DNA of 64,000 bases from Larus michahellis (taxonomy: Eukaryota > Chordata > Aves > Charadriiformes > Laridae). Position 1 is the first letter of the stretch. Each line of letters begins with the position of its first letter. Below are positions 25,731 to 37,200 of the stretch, piece by piece. Below the pieces are notes generated by a model. It did no database searches, was not told the DNA's origin, and worked only from the letters and a program-made list of their open reading frames with translations. The DNA lies in the NCBI RefSeq assembly GCF_964199755.1, contig NC_133901.1, positions 24,213,583-24,277,582 on the forward strand. The letters are read 5' to 3'. Both the position numbers and the translations under genes were made by a program.

Positions 25731-28700
25731 CTGCAAAATAAGGAAAAAACATGTTTGTTACAAAGCTTGACAAGGTACCTTGCATGGGAAAATATGAAAA
25801 ATACTGCAGAATTCTCTCATGACATTTCAGTCAAATCCATAGATTTTTTGTGGAAAAAAGAGGTGGTGATTGTCTCCTCCTCTAGATGCTACAAATGGAA
25901 ATGAATTAACAAAATCTCTTGTTCATTCACCAAAACCCCAAACCAGTGCAAAACCTATCCCCTCATTTAAGTATCACGGAAGTCTTAAAACGGGACTCTA
26001 GCTATGTGCCATCCTAAGAAGCCAAGCAACCTTCTCTCTAAATCTGTACGTTTTTCAAACAAGTTGTTACAGGTCTGACTTTAAAATAGACATTGTGGAA
26101 TTCCAAACCAGTTAGTTCTTCCACCCTACTATTGTCTTTGTAAAATGCCCGCTACTGCAGGCTAGTTCAAACGCTGTGCCTTGTGCAAGCAAACACACTC
26201 CCAATAGCTTACTCAAAGACTGACATACCAATAAAAGACTGTTCAAGAGACATAATCTCAGTACTGCAATGACTCTCGTTCCAGCCTTAATTCCTTTGCA
26301 AAAATATGTTAAAGTTAGTTACTTCAGAAAGGTTTGAGAACCCCAAATAGCAAAATTCCCTCATGTCATGTCGGTTGCATTGTGATGTAACCTCAAGATC
26401 AGAAGCTTTTTTCACATCAACTAATTGCATCCTATTTGCTTCATTACTTATGACCAAATATAAAGACATGTTCAGCACAGACTGAGAGGTGCTGGAAGAA
26501 TGTATGGTAGAGTAAAACACTGCTGCTTTTCAAAGGGCACCAAATGAGCTTTCTGCTAAATTGCGTCAGCTCGCTTAATGGTGGGGAGAGAAGGTGAGAG
26601 TGTTCTCTCTTTTTTGGGTTGCTTGTGCTGCAAATAGCTTCAGTTCAGCCTAGTGCCACCCCTGGCTGGCCACAGCCATTACTCACAAGGTTTCTTAATG
26701 CTGTCTTCAGATTTGCATCTCTAAAAGATAGCCATAGTCTGGCATTGTATTGACAATCAGTACCTATATCTCTCCTGTATTTCCCTGCCTCTTTCTATGA
26801 GAAAATTTATAATGAATGTTTGTTTAAACCTAAGTAACTTTAGGGGTAACACACATACGCTTCTGCCTTCTGTTGTGGATGGCAGTAAAGAGATTACGAG
26901 CAGTGCGGTCCCCAAAGTAGATACTTGTGGCTGAAGGAAAGCAAAGCTAAATTCGCTAAATCTACACATCCATTGGCAGCTTAGAGTGGTGACTCGCAAA
27001 TACACTTTATAGTTCTTGGGGGTAATGCTGTGGTACAAATACCTGCCTACCCTGAAAAGTATACATTTTTTCATCTAGAGGCATGAGTATATATAGTGCA
27101 TATACTACACAAAACACATAAAAATAGGTTAAATCTTTCAATTTTTAAAAAGTATATGATAATATTTTAAGGAAACATACCATTGAAAGGTATGAAAGGT
27201 GCAGATTTGGGTTTATTTGCAAGGATGGTAATTTGTAGTGTGTGAATAGCGAGCTGGTACCCAGCAGATGTGATCTGTAAATTTGTACAATGTAAACCTG
27301 GATGTTACAGTCCATTCTGCAGCAGATATAATTTTGTTAACTACGCGGGCTCAGAACATAAGAAATCTTAGCAATATAACAAGTCACATGGTTATTTATT
27401 ATACAAACATCTGTTGGTTAGAGATATGAACTTTTTACCTGCAAAGGGTGGTCCAAGCAATGCAGATATTCCGTTGGCACAAATGATGATGCCATAGGCA
27501 TTTGCAAGGTGTTTAGTTCCAACTAAATCTTCAGTCACAACAGGCATTAGAGAAAAATAGCCACTAGAAAATCCTATTAGAGCACAAATCACAGCCAGGG
27601 TAACATAAGTTTGCATTAATGGCAAAGTAAGAATGCAGGTGACCAGGGTGAAGTTAGCCATGAGGAAGACGTTCCACGTGCTGATGCACGGGAGATCAGA
27701 GATGATTCCAAGGATCACTTTACCAAAAATATGCACAATGGCTATAATGGATGTCAAAGGAAATATATTGTTCTGACTAGATAAGTTGTACTGCTTGACT
27801 ATTTCTGGAAGATGAATAAAGGGAATGACAAAGCTGCTATAGGCAAACAAAGCCCAAATTATAAAGGCCACAAATACTCTATTGGTAAACAGTGATGCAG
27901 CTCCGAAGTAGCTGGAGTACCATATTGCAAAGCCCTTCCTGACGGTAACTGTCAGCTGGCTCACTGTCTTCAGAATGCGCAGTCCGTACATACTCTTTCC
28001 ACTTCTAGATTTACCTCCCATTTCTGTGTGCTGAACACTGTCAAGCACTTCTTCATTTGTTGCCTCTTCTTTTTTTTCCGGTTCTTCACTGAGGACTCCG
28101 TTAGATTTTATAGTCTCTGTAGAGTGGGACAGAGCTTTTGCCTGATTATCTTCACTATTACTTCTCACAACATGTTTTTCACTAACGTCTTTGGGAAAGA
28201 GTGGTCTCATAAGCGCCCCGCAGACACAAAGGTTCAGGGAGATGGCGCCCTGGATGAACATGGCGTTCCTCCACCCAAATTCAGTGCAGAGGTACTTCAG
28301 TAAGGCAGTCATTAGGAAAGCTCCAAACCCTGTTCCCGTGGTACTGAGTCCTTGTGCAAGAGCTCTTCTCTTCTGAAAATACTGCCCTACCATGACCACC
28401 GCAGGCAGATAAACCATGCCACTTCCAACACCTATGAAAATAGAAACCAAAGTCAATCTGAACTTTTTGCCAAAAAGATAAGAAGCAGTGAAAAACGAAT
28501 TAGTTTTATTCCTCACTTCTGCACAAGCATAGTAATAAAACCAAGAATAAATATTCAATTCCAATGCTAATTTTCATTTCTGCCTCGTAGTGTGTTCCAA
28601 AATCTGCAATACTCATTCCAGTCAGAATACAATACTGCCATTAAACTGCTGGAAAAAATGAAAAACATGGACGATAAAACCTTTACCTCAGTTCAGCATG

Positions 28701-31700
28701 ACACCACGGGAAAGCCCCAAACATCCCACAACAAATCAGTGGCAGTTAATATGGCAACAAACATAAACAAACCCTATTTTGAAATATCTGCATTTGTAAC
28801 ACTTGCATCTGATTGTATCAGTGACCAGAAATTGCTTAGTGGGCGCATCTTGTTGCTTTTGCCCAAGTTCATCGCCAATGAAGATCCAGGCTGAGTTTTT
28901 GTCCTTACTTTGTAACTGTGGAGCCACAGTGACCATGAGATACGTTTCAGGGGTCAGCCCAGGGGGTTAGCCCCGTGGTAGGACCTTGGGTAGCTTCCAG
29001 GTTTCTCTTTGGGCACTCCAGGGAAGCCTAGGGAGGGCCACACAACAGCTGCACAGGCATATTCTTAAATGGCAGATCTCTAGTTTTGTAGAAATTGCCC
29101 CACTTACAGTTAAAAAACCAGGGTATTAATGTTACCTACTTCAAGCAGAAAGTGTTGAGAGTTGTGCAAACACATCATTAAAGGTAACAGTTGCCCAGTT
29201 TTTCTCAGCAAATTCCTGACAGAGGGGGTTTGGAATGAAAGATATATGCAGAACATGCTTCCAAATTCACTATGATCGTAATTTAGAAGAGTGCTTTGGG
29301 CTTAAAAGTTTTCCTAAATAGCTGATAACGTAGCTGCACGCAGCTACAGCATGATCTAGCTACAGCTAGATCAGAGAAAGAGCAATTACTCCAGCAGAGC
29401 CTGAAAAAAAGTACCTCAATGTCACGGCAGTGTACCCTGGGCAGAGCTGACCTGCTCTGCCTGTCAGAAGCATTTATTTCTTTGCTACACAAATCCACGA
29501 TCAGGTTTTTATTTCGCACATGGTCTCCCCCCACAAACCCAGTCCCAAACTCCAACGCAGTCTCCCTGCCCCCCAGAAGACCCCCCGCCTCCTCAGACCC
29601 GCCTGCCGTTGGCTGCTGTGAGAACGCAGCCCGGGCTCGTGCTTGCGTTAGCGTTTACTGCTCTTCCCCGGAAATAAGACATTTTCAAAATTGTTTTACC
29701 TTATCTTTTCATTCTGTGGGCTACATAGCAAACCGTAGCCTAATCCCATGCACAGGCATGCCGCCTTGGCGGGTAAATACAGTGCCACCAGGCCTTCCCA
29801 CTCCTTTTCCTCACAGATTTGTCCCCCTGCACCACCAGGCCAGCGGCAGGCCCGGCTCTGCTCTCGCACCGCGGGGCTCAGGGGGCATTTTGCCCCCCGG
29901 CCCACAGGGGCTCCCTGCGCCCTCCCCAGGGCTTCCCTGGCCAGGTGAGGGGGGAGAAGGCTCCTCTGCCCCCCCCATACTGCCGCTGTGGGGAGCAGAG
30001 CCTGTGGAGCTGGGATGAAGCCAGTGGCCAGGAGGTGAGGGGCAAGGCTGTGAGGAGCTGAGGGACGGGAACCATGCTGAGGTGAGGGGCACTTTGGGAA
30101 GGGGAGCTGAAGCGGCAGGGTGGCTGCGGCCAGTGGGGACAAGGCTGGGATCGTGGGGACGCACCCTCTGAGGGCATCTGGCACAGCAGGTCACCAACAG
30201 GAGAACAGGAGCCATGAGTATGCCCACGAGCACTGGATGGAGGCCTAGAAGTGATCACAGCAGGAGGCGGCCACTGTCAGTGAACAGCAGTCTTACATCT
30301 AGAGGCCATGAGAACATGAAGGAAACTTCCCTGAGGTGGCGGTGAGTGAGGTGACCGTGAGCAAGGGGATGGGGAGTGACGGGATGGGGAGTGAGGCGAT
30401 GGGTGAGTGAGGGGACGGTGAGTGAAGGAATGGTGAATGAGGGGATTGTGAGTGAAGGGGCAGTGAGTGAGGAGATGGTGAGTGAGGGGACGCTGAGGGG
30501 ACAGTGAGTGAGGGGACGGCGAGTGAGGAGATGGTGAGTGAGGGGATGGTGAGTGAGGGGATGGCGAGTGAGGAGATGGTGAGTGAGGAGATGGTGAGTG
30601 AGGGGATGGTGAGTGAGGGGATGGTGAGTGAGGAGATGGTGAGTGAGGGGATGGTGAGTGAGGGGATGGCGAGTGAGGAGATGGTGAGTGAGGAGATGGT
30701 GAGTGAGGGGATGGTGAGTGAGGAGATGGTGAGTGAGGAGATGGTGAGTGAGGGGATGGTGAGTGAGGGGATGGCGAGTGAGGAGATGGTGAGTGAGGGG
30801 ATGGCGAGTGAGGGGACGCTGAGGGGACGGTGAGTGAGGGGACGGCGAGTGAGGAGATGGTGAGTGAGGGGATGGTGAGTGGAGGTCTCATGAAGCTGGA
30901 GGAAATATCTCAGGCATCTCTGGACAGAATTACTCCTACAACAGCATCTCACTCCTCCACCTCATGTAAAAATTTGCCTCAGATTTTTTCTGAAAATACA
31001 GTTTTCACCCCTCTTTAAATTCTATGTATAATCGCTGCTTTTTTGTCTGATATTTCTTTCTGAAAAGCAGCAAGGGCTGAGAGAAAGAGTGCATAGATTC
31101 CTGTCTGCTTGATTATATCCAATATAAACAGAAATACCAAAAAGGGCAGAAGCCTGCCTATAATTATTGCTCTTTGTTCAGGAATTTGCAACATTTCTGC
31201 TATCTATGGTATGGTGGTATAAAGAGTCATCACAGTTATCCTTGCTAGTTTCAATTTTTTTCCCTCCAGAGAGCTAGATGAAAAATTATGTACTGAAATT
31301 CTGCAGATTTCTGTGAAATTCTGTGAAAGGGTAGTTAAAGAGGATGGAGGGTACTAAAGCTATTACTGCAAACAATTTTTTTTGTAAGGCTTCTGTCTGT
31401 CACGTATAACATAGATACCATGCTTCATTTGCAAACATTACTGGCCATGTTATCTGTGGAGTGAATAATATTTCAAAATCCCTTGAATTGCTCAGTGTTG
31501 CTCAGGTAATAATTAAAGGCCAAATTTTGTATTTCTTACTTGGATCACTTTAACATTTTCGTTTCATATCTATTAACAGTTACTCTTTCCAGAAATGAAT
31601 AGTGAATAAAACTGAGTAGTGCTTTAAGTAGATAATACTGGGTCCCTCTACGTAACTTTCTTAAAGCAACTGATTTTTTTCACGAGAAGCTACATTTTGC

Positions 31701-34240
31701 TAGAAAACGAGCATTTGGGCACTAAGGATCTATTGCTTTTCAAGAAAGATACCTAAACACACCTGCCTTTTCATATTTTGATTTGGCTCTTACACATATA
31801 AAAAGTTTTCTAAAGATCTACTTCCAATAAAAATGACAAAATATTGTTTCTTTCAGTGGTAAAAAATGTAGCAAAATTAATTGCTATTTATTAGTGGTTG
31901 TGGAATATCCTTTGTTAGAAATTGCATATGAAATACGGCCACATGCATTGTCCTAATTCAAGCTGGGATAGAGTTAATTTTCTTCACAGTACCTCATATA
32001 GTGCTATGCTTTCGATTTGTGGCCCAAACACTGTTGATAACACAGGGATGTCTTAGCTATAGCTGGTCAGTACTCAGATCAAGACTTTTTCTGTTTCTCA
32101 CACTACCCTGCCAGTGAGCGGGCTGAGGATGCACAAGAAGCTGGGAAGGGACACAGTGGGACAGCTGACCCCAACTCACCATAGGGATTTCCCATATCAT
32201 ATGATGTCATGCTCAGCAATAAAACTGGTGGAAGGAAGGAGGAAAGGGGGACATTCGGAGCTGTGATGTTTGTTTTACCAAGTAACCATTACACCTGATG
32301 ATGCCCTGCTTTACTGGAAATGGCTTAACATCTGCCTGCTCATGGGAAGTAGTGAATGAATTCCTTATATCGCTTTGCTTGCGCATGCAGCTTTTGCTTT
32401 ACTTACTCACTGTCTTTATCTCACTTTTACCCTTCTGATTCTCTCCCCCATCCCACTTCAGGAGTGAGCAAGCAGCTGTGTGAGGCTTAGCTGCCTACCA
32501 GCAGTAACCCACAAGACCCTCTAAAATGGGGTTTGAAGCAGTACACAGGTATCATAATCTGGTATTTTATTAATGGGGAGCAGCTCCTGTAGAAAACATT
32601 TGCTGTTTCTTCCTGTGACAAAGAGAGGAGTTAGCTGAATATATAATTCAACAGTGTTTTAACATCTTAAAATTAACATCTTTTAAAAGTTTGGGTTACA
32701 TTAATTCTTGTAATTAAAAATGTCCTCTAATATATTTACTTGGGAGAAATTGATAAAAATACCATCTTCAGATAGCAGATTTAAATGACAACAAAAGTCA
32801 TTGGGTGCCATCCAGTGAGTAAATAAATAAGTTTCTGAAAAGATAACAGGCTGGAAAGAGTGTGAAAGGAAAACCCAAATAACTTTGCAGTCTAACTTCC
32901 CTCTTTACTCACACAGACAACCTTCAAAGGAATCAAAAATAATTGAAAGAACTTTCAAACATCAGTACAGCTCTTACCGGCTGTCACTCCAAATGTAAGG
33001 AAGAGGTAGTGCACATTTGAGGCATAAGCACTCAGTATCCAACCTAGGGCATTCAGAATCCCTCCAATTATAGCTGTCTTGCGGCACCCACACATGCTGA
33101 TGAACAGACCAATGAAAGGACCTGTTAAAAACGTGAAAAAATGTTAAATTATTTATTTAATTCTTTACGCTTTTTAATAATTTTTCTCATGAAGATTCTT
33201 AATGTTTTAAACAAAACGTTAAACATCAGGCTATTCGTGCAATTCAGTTTATTTTCCCTATTATTGTTCAAAATCACAGAAAGAAGAATTCAATCAACTG
33301 ACCAAATACTTAGCAAATACCTGCAGGACCTAAAATCAAAGTGCTCCATGACAGAGGGACAGTTTAAACAGAGGAAGAAGCTGAAACCATTGTTCCCAAT
33401 ACTAATGCTGTGTGAGTGCAGGCCTTTTTCACAATTAACTAGAAAGTAAACGTTTTATTTTGTTTCCAGTGGAACGTTTTAGGCAGACCTAAACACAACT
33501 TTTTCAGTCTTAATTTAGGGAGACAGAGGTGTGTACATACATATATACACAAATATACCCCTCCAGATATTGTTTTGCGTTGATCCTACCACAACTTAAA
33601 AAATATATTTTAGTTCAGCTGCCAAACTGAAATATAAACTGTCCAATCAACATTTTCTCCTCCCAGTTAGAGTATGGGGAGGACCATGAGCTTCACAGAT
33701 CATGTTTTCTTAATTCTAGTGAGACCTCGAAGTCACAGGCATCCTTTCCTGCTCATGCCGTCTCCTGGAGTCATTGTCTTCTCTATCATTTTCCCTGTTG
33801 TTCCCTTTCTCCTTCTAACTTGTAAAATTTGTCCTGGTGACTTTAAATAGGCAACTCAGCAGAACTTGGGCAGCTCTGCTAATACAATGGAAAACTGTAA
33901 GAAAAATACTTGAGGGATGAGTGGCAGACACATTCTAAAAACCTCTGCAGTTTTGAAATAAATTATGCTGGAACATACCTACAATAAGCGTAATGCCCAT
34001 GCTGAGGGAGCTAACCCACGCTGTTAAGCCACGACTTTGATTAAACTCTTCAAGCCATTCCATGTTGAGTATTCCAAGGGCCATTTGGGACCCCATGATA
34101 AGTATGTGCACAAGGAAAGAGGAAAGTACAATCATCCAAGCCCATCCTCCATCGATGTTTGGATTAGGCTTAATTGGCTTACTTCCAACTTTTGAGTCAT
34201 CTCCAAAATCATATCCAATATCCTCTCGACTAGCATACAT
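25582..34240 (-). CDS. SLC16A14: Monocarboxylate transporter 14 (orphan SLC16 carrier), complete coding sequence in four exons
   Basis: Exons 34240-33979, 33121-32978, 28431-27439 and 25730-25582 splice in frame to 515 residues plus stop; human MCT14 has 510. It is a 12-helix plasma-membrane carrier of the major facilitator superfamily, substrate not firmly established. SLC16 hallmarks are DGGWAW at the start of helix 1 (residues 30-35) and YFQKRRALAQGLSTTGTGFG in helix 5 (from 153). A long acidic cytoplasmic loop (about 213-317) joins the two six-helix halves. Helix 8 has IVHIFGKVILG, with His369 and Lys373 where MCT1-4 have the transport-essential Asp and Arg; human MCT14 does likewise. The start is Met at 34240 (MYASREDIGYDF), matching mammals. 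An upstream in-frame Met at 34273 lies before the splice acceptor and is rejected. It converges with FBXO36, as in human. Confidence 0.96.
25731..27438 (-). other. SLC16A14 intron between coding exons 3 and 4
   Basis: Non-coding sequence with short open frames only. No exon, RNA gene or repeat that I recognise. Confidence 0.85.
27439..28431 (-). CDS. SLC16A14: SLC16A14 coding exon 3 (largest)
   Basis: Acceptor tttcatag and donor gtaaaa bound 993 bp encoding residues 136-467. It starts GVGSGMVYLPAVVMV (helix 4-5), carries the YFQKRRALAQG motif and helices 5-6, the long charged loop (EEPEKKEEATNEE), helices 7-11 and ends at SALLGPPFAG. The open frame runs upstream past the acceptor to 28564, but the extra residues do not match the family and are intronic. 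Confidence 0.96.
29330..29372. repeat. Two adjacent short perfect inverted repeats
   Basis: 29330-29347 is gtagctg-cacg-cagctac (7-bp arms, 4-nt loop). 29353-29372 is gatctagct-ac-agctagatc (9-bp arms, 2-nt loop). They are separated by five bases. Both arms share the AGCT core, so they may come from one motif. There is no poly-T or coding context. Confidence 0.75.
29520..30330. other. GC-rich, C-biased block inside the SLC16A14 intron
   Basis: The block is strongly C-rich on the plus strand up to about 29980 and then G-rich, and is open in several frames purely through composition (Pro/Ala/Gly-rich translations). No splice-bounded exon or known domain is seen. It directly abuts the minisatellite and may be isochore-like or hypermutable sequence. 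It could be an intronic CpG cluster with regulatory use, but nothing specific supports that. Confidence 0.5.
30337..30886 (+). repeat. 15-bp G-rich minisatellite (GTGAGTGAGGGGATG)n
   Basis: About 36 units. The left third is degenerate, while from 30519 the array is nearly perfect and ends sharply. Variants are GGGG or GGAG, GTG or GCG, and ATG or ACG. Since 15 is a multiple of three, all six frames can stay open; the long Ser-Pro-His or Met-Val-Ser-Glu translations are artefacts, not genes. A 72-bp block with a shortened 11-bp unit occurs at both ends (30484-30555 and 30810-30881, one mismatch). Confidence 0.95.
31949..32515 (+). mobile_element. Solo LTR of an avian endogenous retrovirus (ERVL/ERVK-type, neoavian family)
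   Basis: The sequence follows a common neoavian LTR that I recall: a start near tgtcctaatt, then gctgggatagagttaatttt, atgttgataacac-like text, acagctgacccc, catatgatgtcatgctcagc with a degenerate TATA (aataaaactgg), and tcccccatcccac with gtgagcaagcagctgtgtga near the 3' end. There are no flanking retroviral genes, so it is a solo LTR. It is diverged and no clear target-site duplication is seen. It lies antisense to SLC16A14. Confidence 0.75.
32978..33121 (-). CDS. SLC16A14: SLC16A14 coding exon 2
   Basis: Acceptor ttaacag at 33122-33128 and donor gtaaga at 32972-32977 bound 144 bp. These encode residues 88-136: GPFIGLFISMCGCRKTAIIG, then GILNALGWILSAYASNVHYL and FLTFGVTAG (helices 2-4). 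Both boundaries split a Gly codon after the first base, consistent with its neighbours. Confidence 0.95.
33122..33978 (-). other. SLC16A14 intron between coding exons 1 and 2
   Basis: Donor gtatgt, acceptor ttaacag; 857 bp. AT-rich, nothing further recognised. Confidence 0.85.
33979..34240 (-). CDS. SLC16A14: SLC16A14 coding exon 1 (start codon)
   Basis: The exon starts at 34255 after acceptor ttatttcag, leaving 15 bp of 5' UTR before ATG at 34240-34238. It encodes the hydrophilic N-terminus, the SLC16 signature DGGWAWMIVLSSF and helices 1-2 (SQMALGILNMEWLEEF, then SRGLTAWVSSLSMGITLIV). It ends one base into a Gly codon at donor gtatgt. Confidence 0.95.
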
Positions 34241-34255
34241 TTTCTCCACGGTATT

Positions 34256-37200
34256 CTGAAATAAATGCAGCAAGCACCTTCAAAATACACACCAAATGAT
34301 CAGATTTTGTAGTTTGGTTATAGTGAATAGCATAAATCACTACCATATTACACCATTGTGGTTTGGTGCAATTGTAAAGTGAATACTGGGTTTTCATTGT
34401 TCAAATGTAAAATGCTAAGAAAATTCTCTAATTAATGTATTTCTTTGTGTACCTTGTTGCCATGGCTGTCTATACAGGAGTATTTACAGGTTGACAGTAG
34501 GCTGCATTATTTCCATTACTATGTACTTTACTTACTTGTAGGTGACTGAGAGCACTCACTCTTCATGAGTTGACTGTGGTCACAAAAAAAGACTGGTCTC
34601 TCTCTGTATATTCCTCCTCTGTATTACCTTCTGCTGTCCCAGTAAGATTATGTGTCTTTGTGTTCAAGTTGATAAAGCTTGAAATAAAAAAAAAGAAATC
34701 CTGAAGAGGCAGGTAGATGAAGTTACTGTATCTTTTCAGAGGAAACCAATTTTGAGATGTATTTCTTCCTTAGTAATGGAAGAACAAGAGTGAAGGCAGA
34801 GAAAGATAAAGATTTAAGGTTCTTGATTTTCAAAATGCTTTGCTTACATCAATTACAACAAGGGAATTGTTAGTGCCTCTCTGGCAAGCTTCTTATTAGA
34901 GTCAACTTGACAAACAGTTTGCTATTACTCTTTCAGTTTCCATAGTATTAATCCATATAATCCTACTAAACCAGAAGAATTCTTCAAAATTAATGTCAAT
35001 GCCTATCAGAATCAAACTGAGCAGCAGTTATGTGCATAGGTGTATGTAGGATCAGGCCACAATAGCTTAACTTGATTAATTTGATTCCTTCCATTGTTAC
35101 TTTAACTGAAGATTGCAACACAATGTGAAAATAACTTCAAAACCATTTTTAATTGATTAATGGGCAAGGTGCAGAACCCGGTCTTCCCTCCATCTGATTT
35201 CTGTTGTAACATACTGAAATGTCACCCAACTGTGGAGTACCACATAGGTTTCCATGGAGACCAGAAATGTGATGATACCAATTACCAGAGACGGTAATTT
35301 TTTGTCTTCTTCTCTGGAGAAATAAAAAGAGCCACCAGCTTCAAAATAGTCAAAAGAGAGAAGAAAGTTATAAAAATTTGTTTAAAAAAGCTCCTTATGT
35401 ATTCTGTGAGCCCTCAGAAGGTGTGCCCCAGGGCTAGCGCCTCATGACTGAAAACTGGCAATGAATGGAGTAACTCGGATTCTGTACTAACTGAAAATTT
35501 GGACTGGTGTCTTTAAATACATGAGTATATTTTTCTTCTCAAGTTACTACCTTTCCAAACTATTTTATTTTTTTCTTATTGCTAGAAAAACATACAGAGA
35601 AGGCCTTGAAGTATTTCATACCATGAAGGAGATGGAGTCAGAGCTGATTGGTCAAAGTTACCGTTTCTTTCACAGACAACAGTGAAAACCTGCCGATATG
35701 CGTAACCTCTCCAGACTGGCTGCTGGGTAAGTTACCTTTGTAGTTAAGTGCCACATATCCCTTACTTGCAGTACAGGTAATTATGTGTAACTAAGGGCAG
35801 CTTGAACATGTAGGTTCCTCCAAGAGCACACTGATTTGCCTCATACAGTGAACTGGAGCTAAAATATGTTGTACTCCTGCTATCAAACTTTTCGTAGATG
35901 GATACTCTTTATGGACTAAGTTGTCACTAGCCCTAACTTGGTCGTGGAAGGTATTGGTGACACAGTGAGGAAGAACAAGAACTGTGCACATTTAACACTT
36001 GCCGTACAAGCAGATAAGCTGGGACCAACTGATGAGTCCACACAAAGGTGCCAGTGGAAACACATACTGAAATGACTTACTGGCTTTTTCTTTCCAAATC
36101 AAGAGGCAGAGAGAAGGGGGATTATGCTTAGAGGTCTTTCTAGAGGTCCTGCAGCATGTTTGAGGCAGGAAGAGTAGTGGGGGAAGAAGTCAGAGCCAAG
36201 CTGTGGTGCAGGCTTTTTTTTGAATATAAGAGGACAGCCTTAGTTAAAATTATACTTCATCCTTCCTTTACCTACATCTTAAAGATGACATCTCAACTCT
36301 TTCCTCTTACTGTACTTGGAGCTAGATCCCCCATTGATGTAGTTTATATGAGTACTTATGGAGGATTCAGCCCACTCACAAGAGAGAGAAAATACTAACT
36401 GCATAAAGGTAATAAAGATAGTGAATAATCATGCTAATGGGAAATAATGAGAAGTAGCAGAACGAAGGAAAATTGCAAGCTGTTAAGTGTGCTCTGTATA
36501 AGATTAATGAAAATGTATGACGGATATTACAGTTCATCTTAGATAATGGAATACAAAATTATGTAACTGAAGATTCAGAGTCAGGATTAAATGTGGAGCC
36601 TCGCCTTGCTCTTTCATGCTTTTGACTGGTTTTGTGTGCACCTGAGTATTGATACTGGCCACAAAAATTTTCTTCTTTGGACAGGAAATACATACATCTT
36701 TTATATATTTTAAATTATTTAAAGCAAAAATAATTAACATTGAGATGCAAAGATATGACACTCATCTTTGCAATCTTACTGACTGAACGGGCTCATATTG
36801 AGTAGATGAAAGTTAATGTCATGCTTGCATCAACCCCCACAAATCTTCAGAAAATGCATATATTTTCCTTTTGAATTGGACTCTTGCTCATTATTACTTT
36901 TATACTATTAACTTTCCACTGATGTCACAAGTTCAGAGTGAATACACTTAAAAGCAGCAAAGGTCTCAATTTCCAGTAATTGCACAAACTCCCAGGCTCT
37001 GAATAAAGCAAGGAATGGATGGCTGGATCCTCTCCCCACTACTGACTCATCGCACTGTGCCGTATCGCACCCCGGAGAAATGCACTTACCTGCCCTCAGC
37101 CTTCTTCCCACACCACAGCACTGCCAAAAACACAGTATCAAGGAAGGCAGAGAAGCCCAAGGGGCTCTTCGCAATTGTGAAATCCTACAGAAAACTGCAA

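Larger units (their letters stand above)
28432..32977 (-). other. SLC16A14 intron between coding exons 2 and 3
   Basis: A 4.5-kb intron that is unusually rich in structure. It contains a pair of hairpins (29330-29372), a GC-rich block (about 29520-30330), a 15-bp minisatellite (30337-30886) and a solo LTR (about 31949-32515). The 28.6-29.3 kb part is unremarkable. Confidence 0.85.

Noticed and set aside
28432..28564. N-terminal extension of the large minus-strand frame (from MELNIYSWFYYY)
   Set aside because: It lies upstream of a proper acceptor (tttcatag) and does not match MCT14, whereas exon 2 supplies the correct preceding residues in frame.
29419..30258. Overlapping Pro/Ala/Gly-rich frames on both strands
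   Set aside because: Openness is explained by GC-rich composition with few stop codons; all frames are similar and none has a known domain.
30277..30952. Long open frames of Ser-Pro-His, Thr-Ile-Ser or Met-Val-Ser-Glu repeats on both strands
   Set aside because: They are translations of the 15-bp minisatellite, whose period is a multiple of three; no start context, splice sites or domain.
34241..34273. Upstream in-frame Met start for SLC16A14
   Set aside because: The codon lies before the acceptor ttatttcag at 34256, so it is intronic; the Met at 34240 matches the mammalian start.
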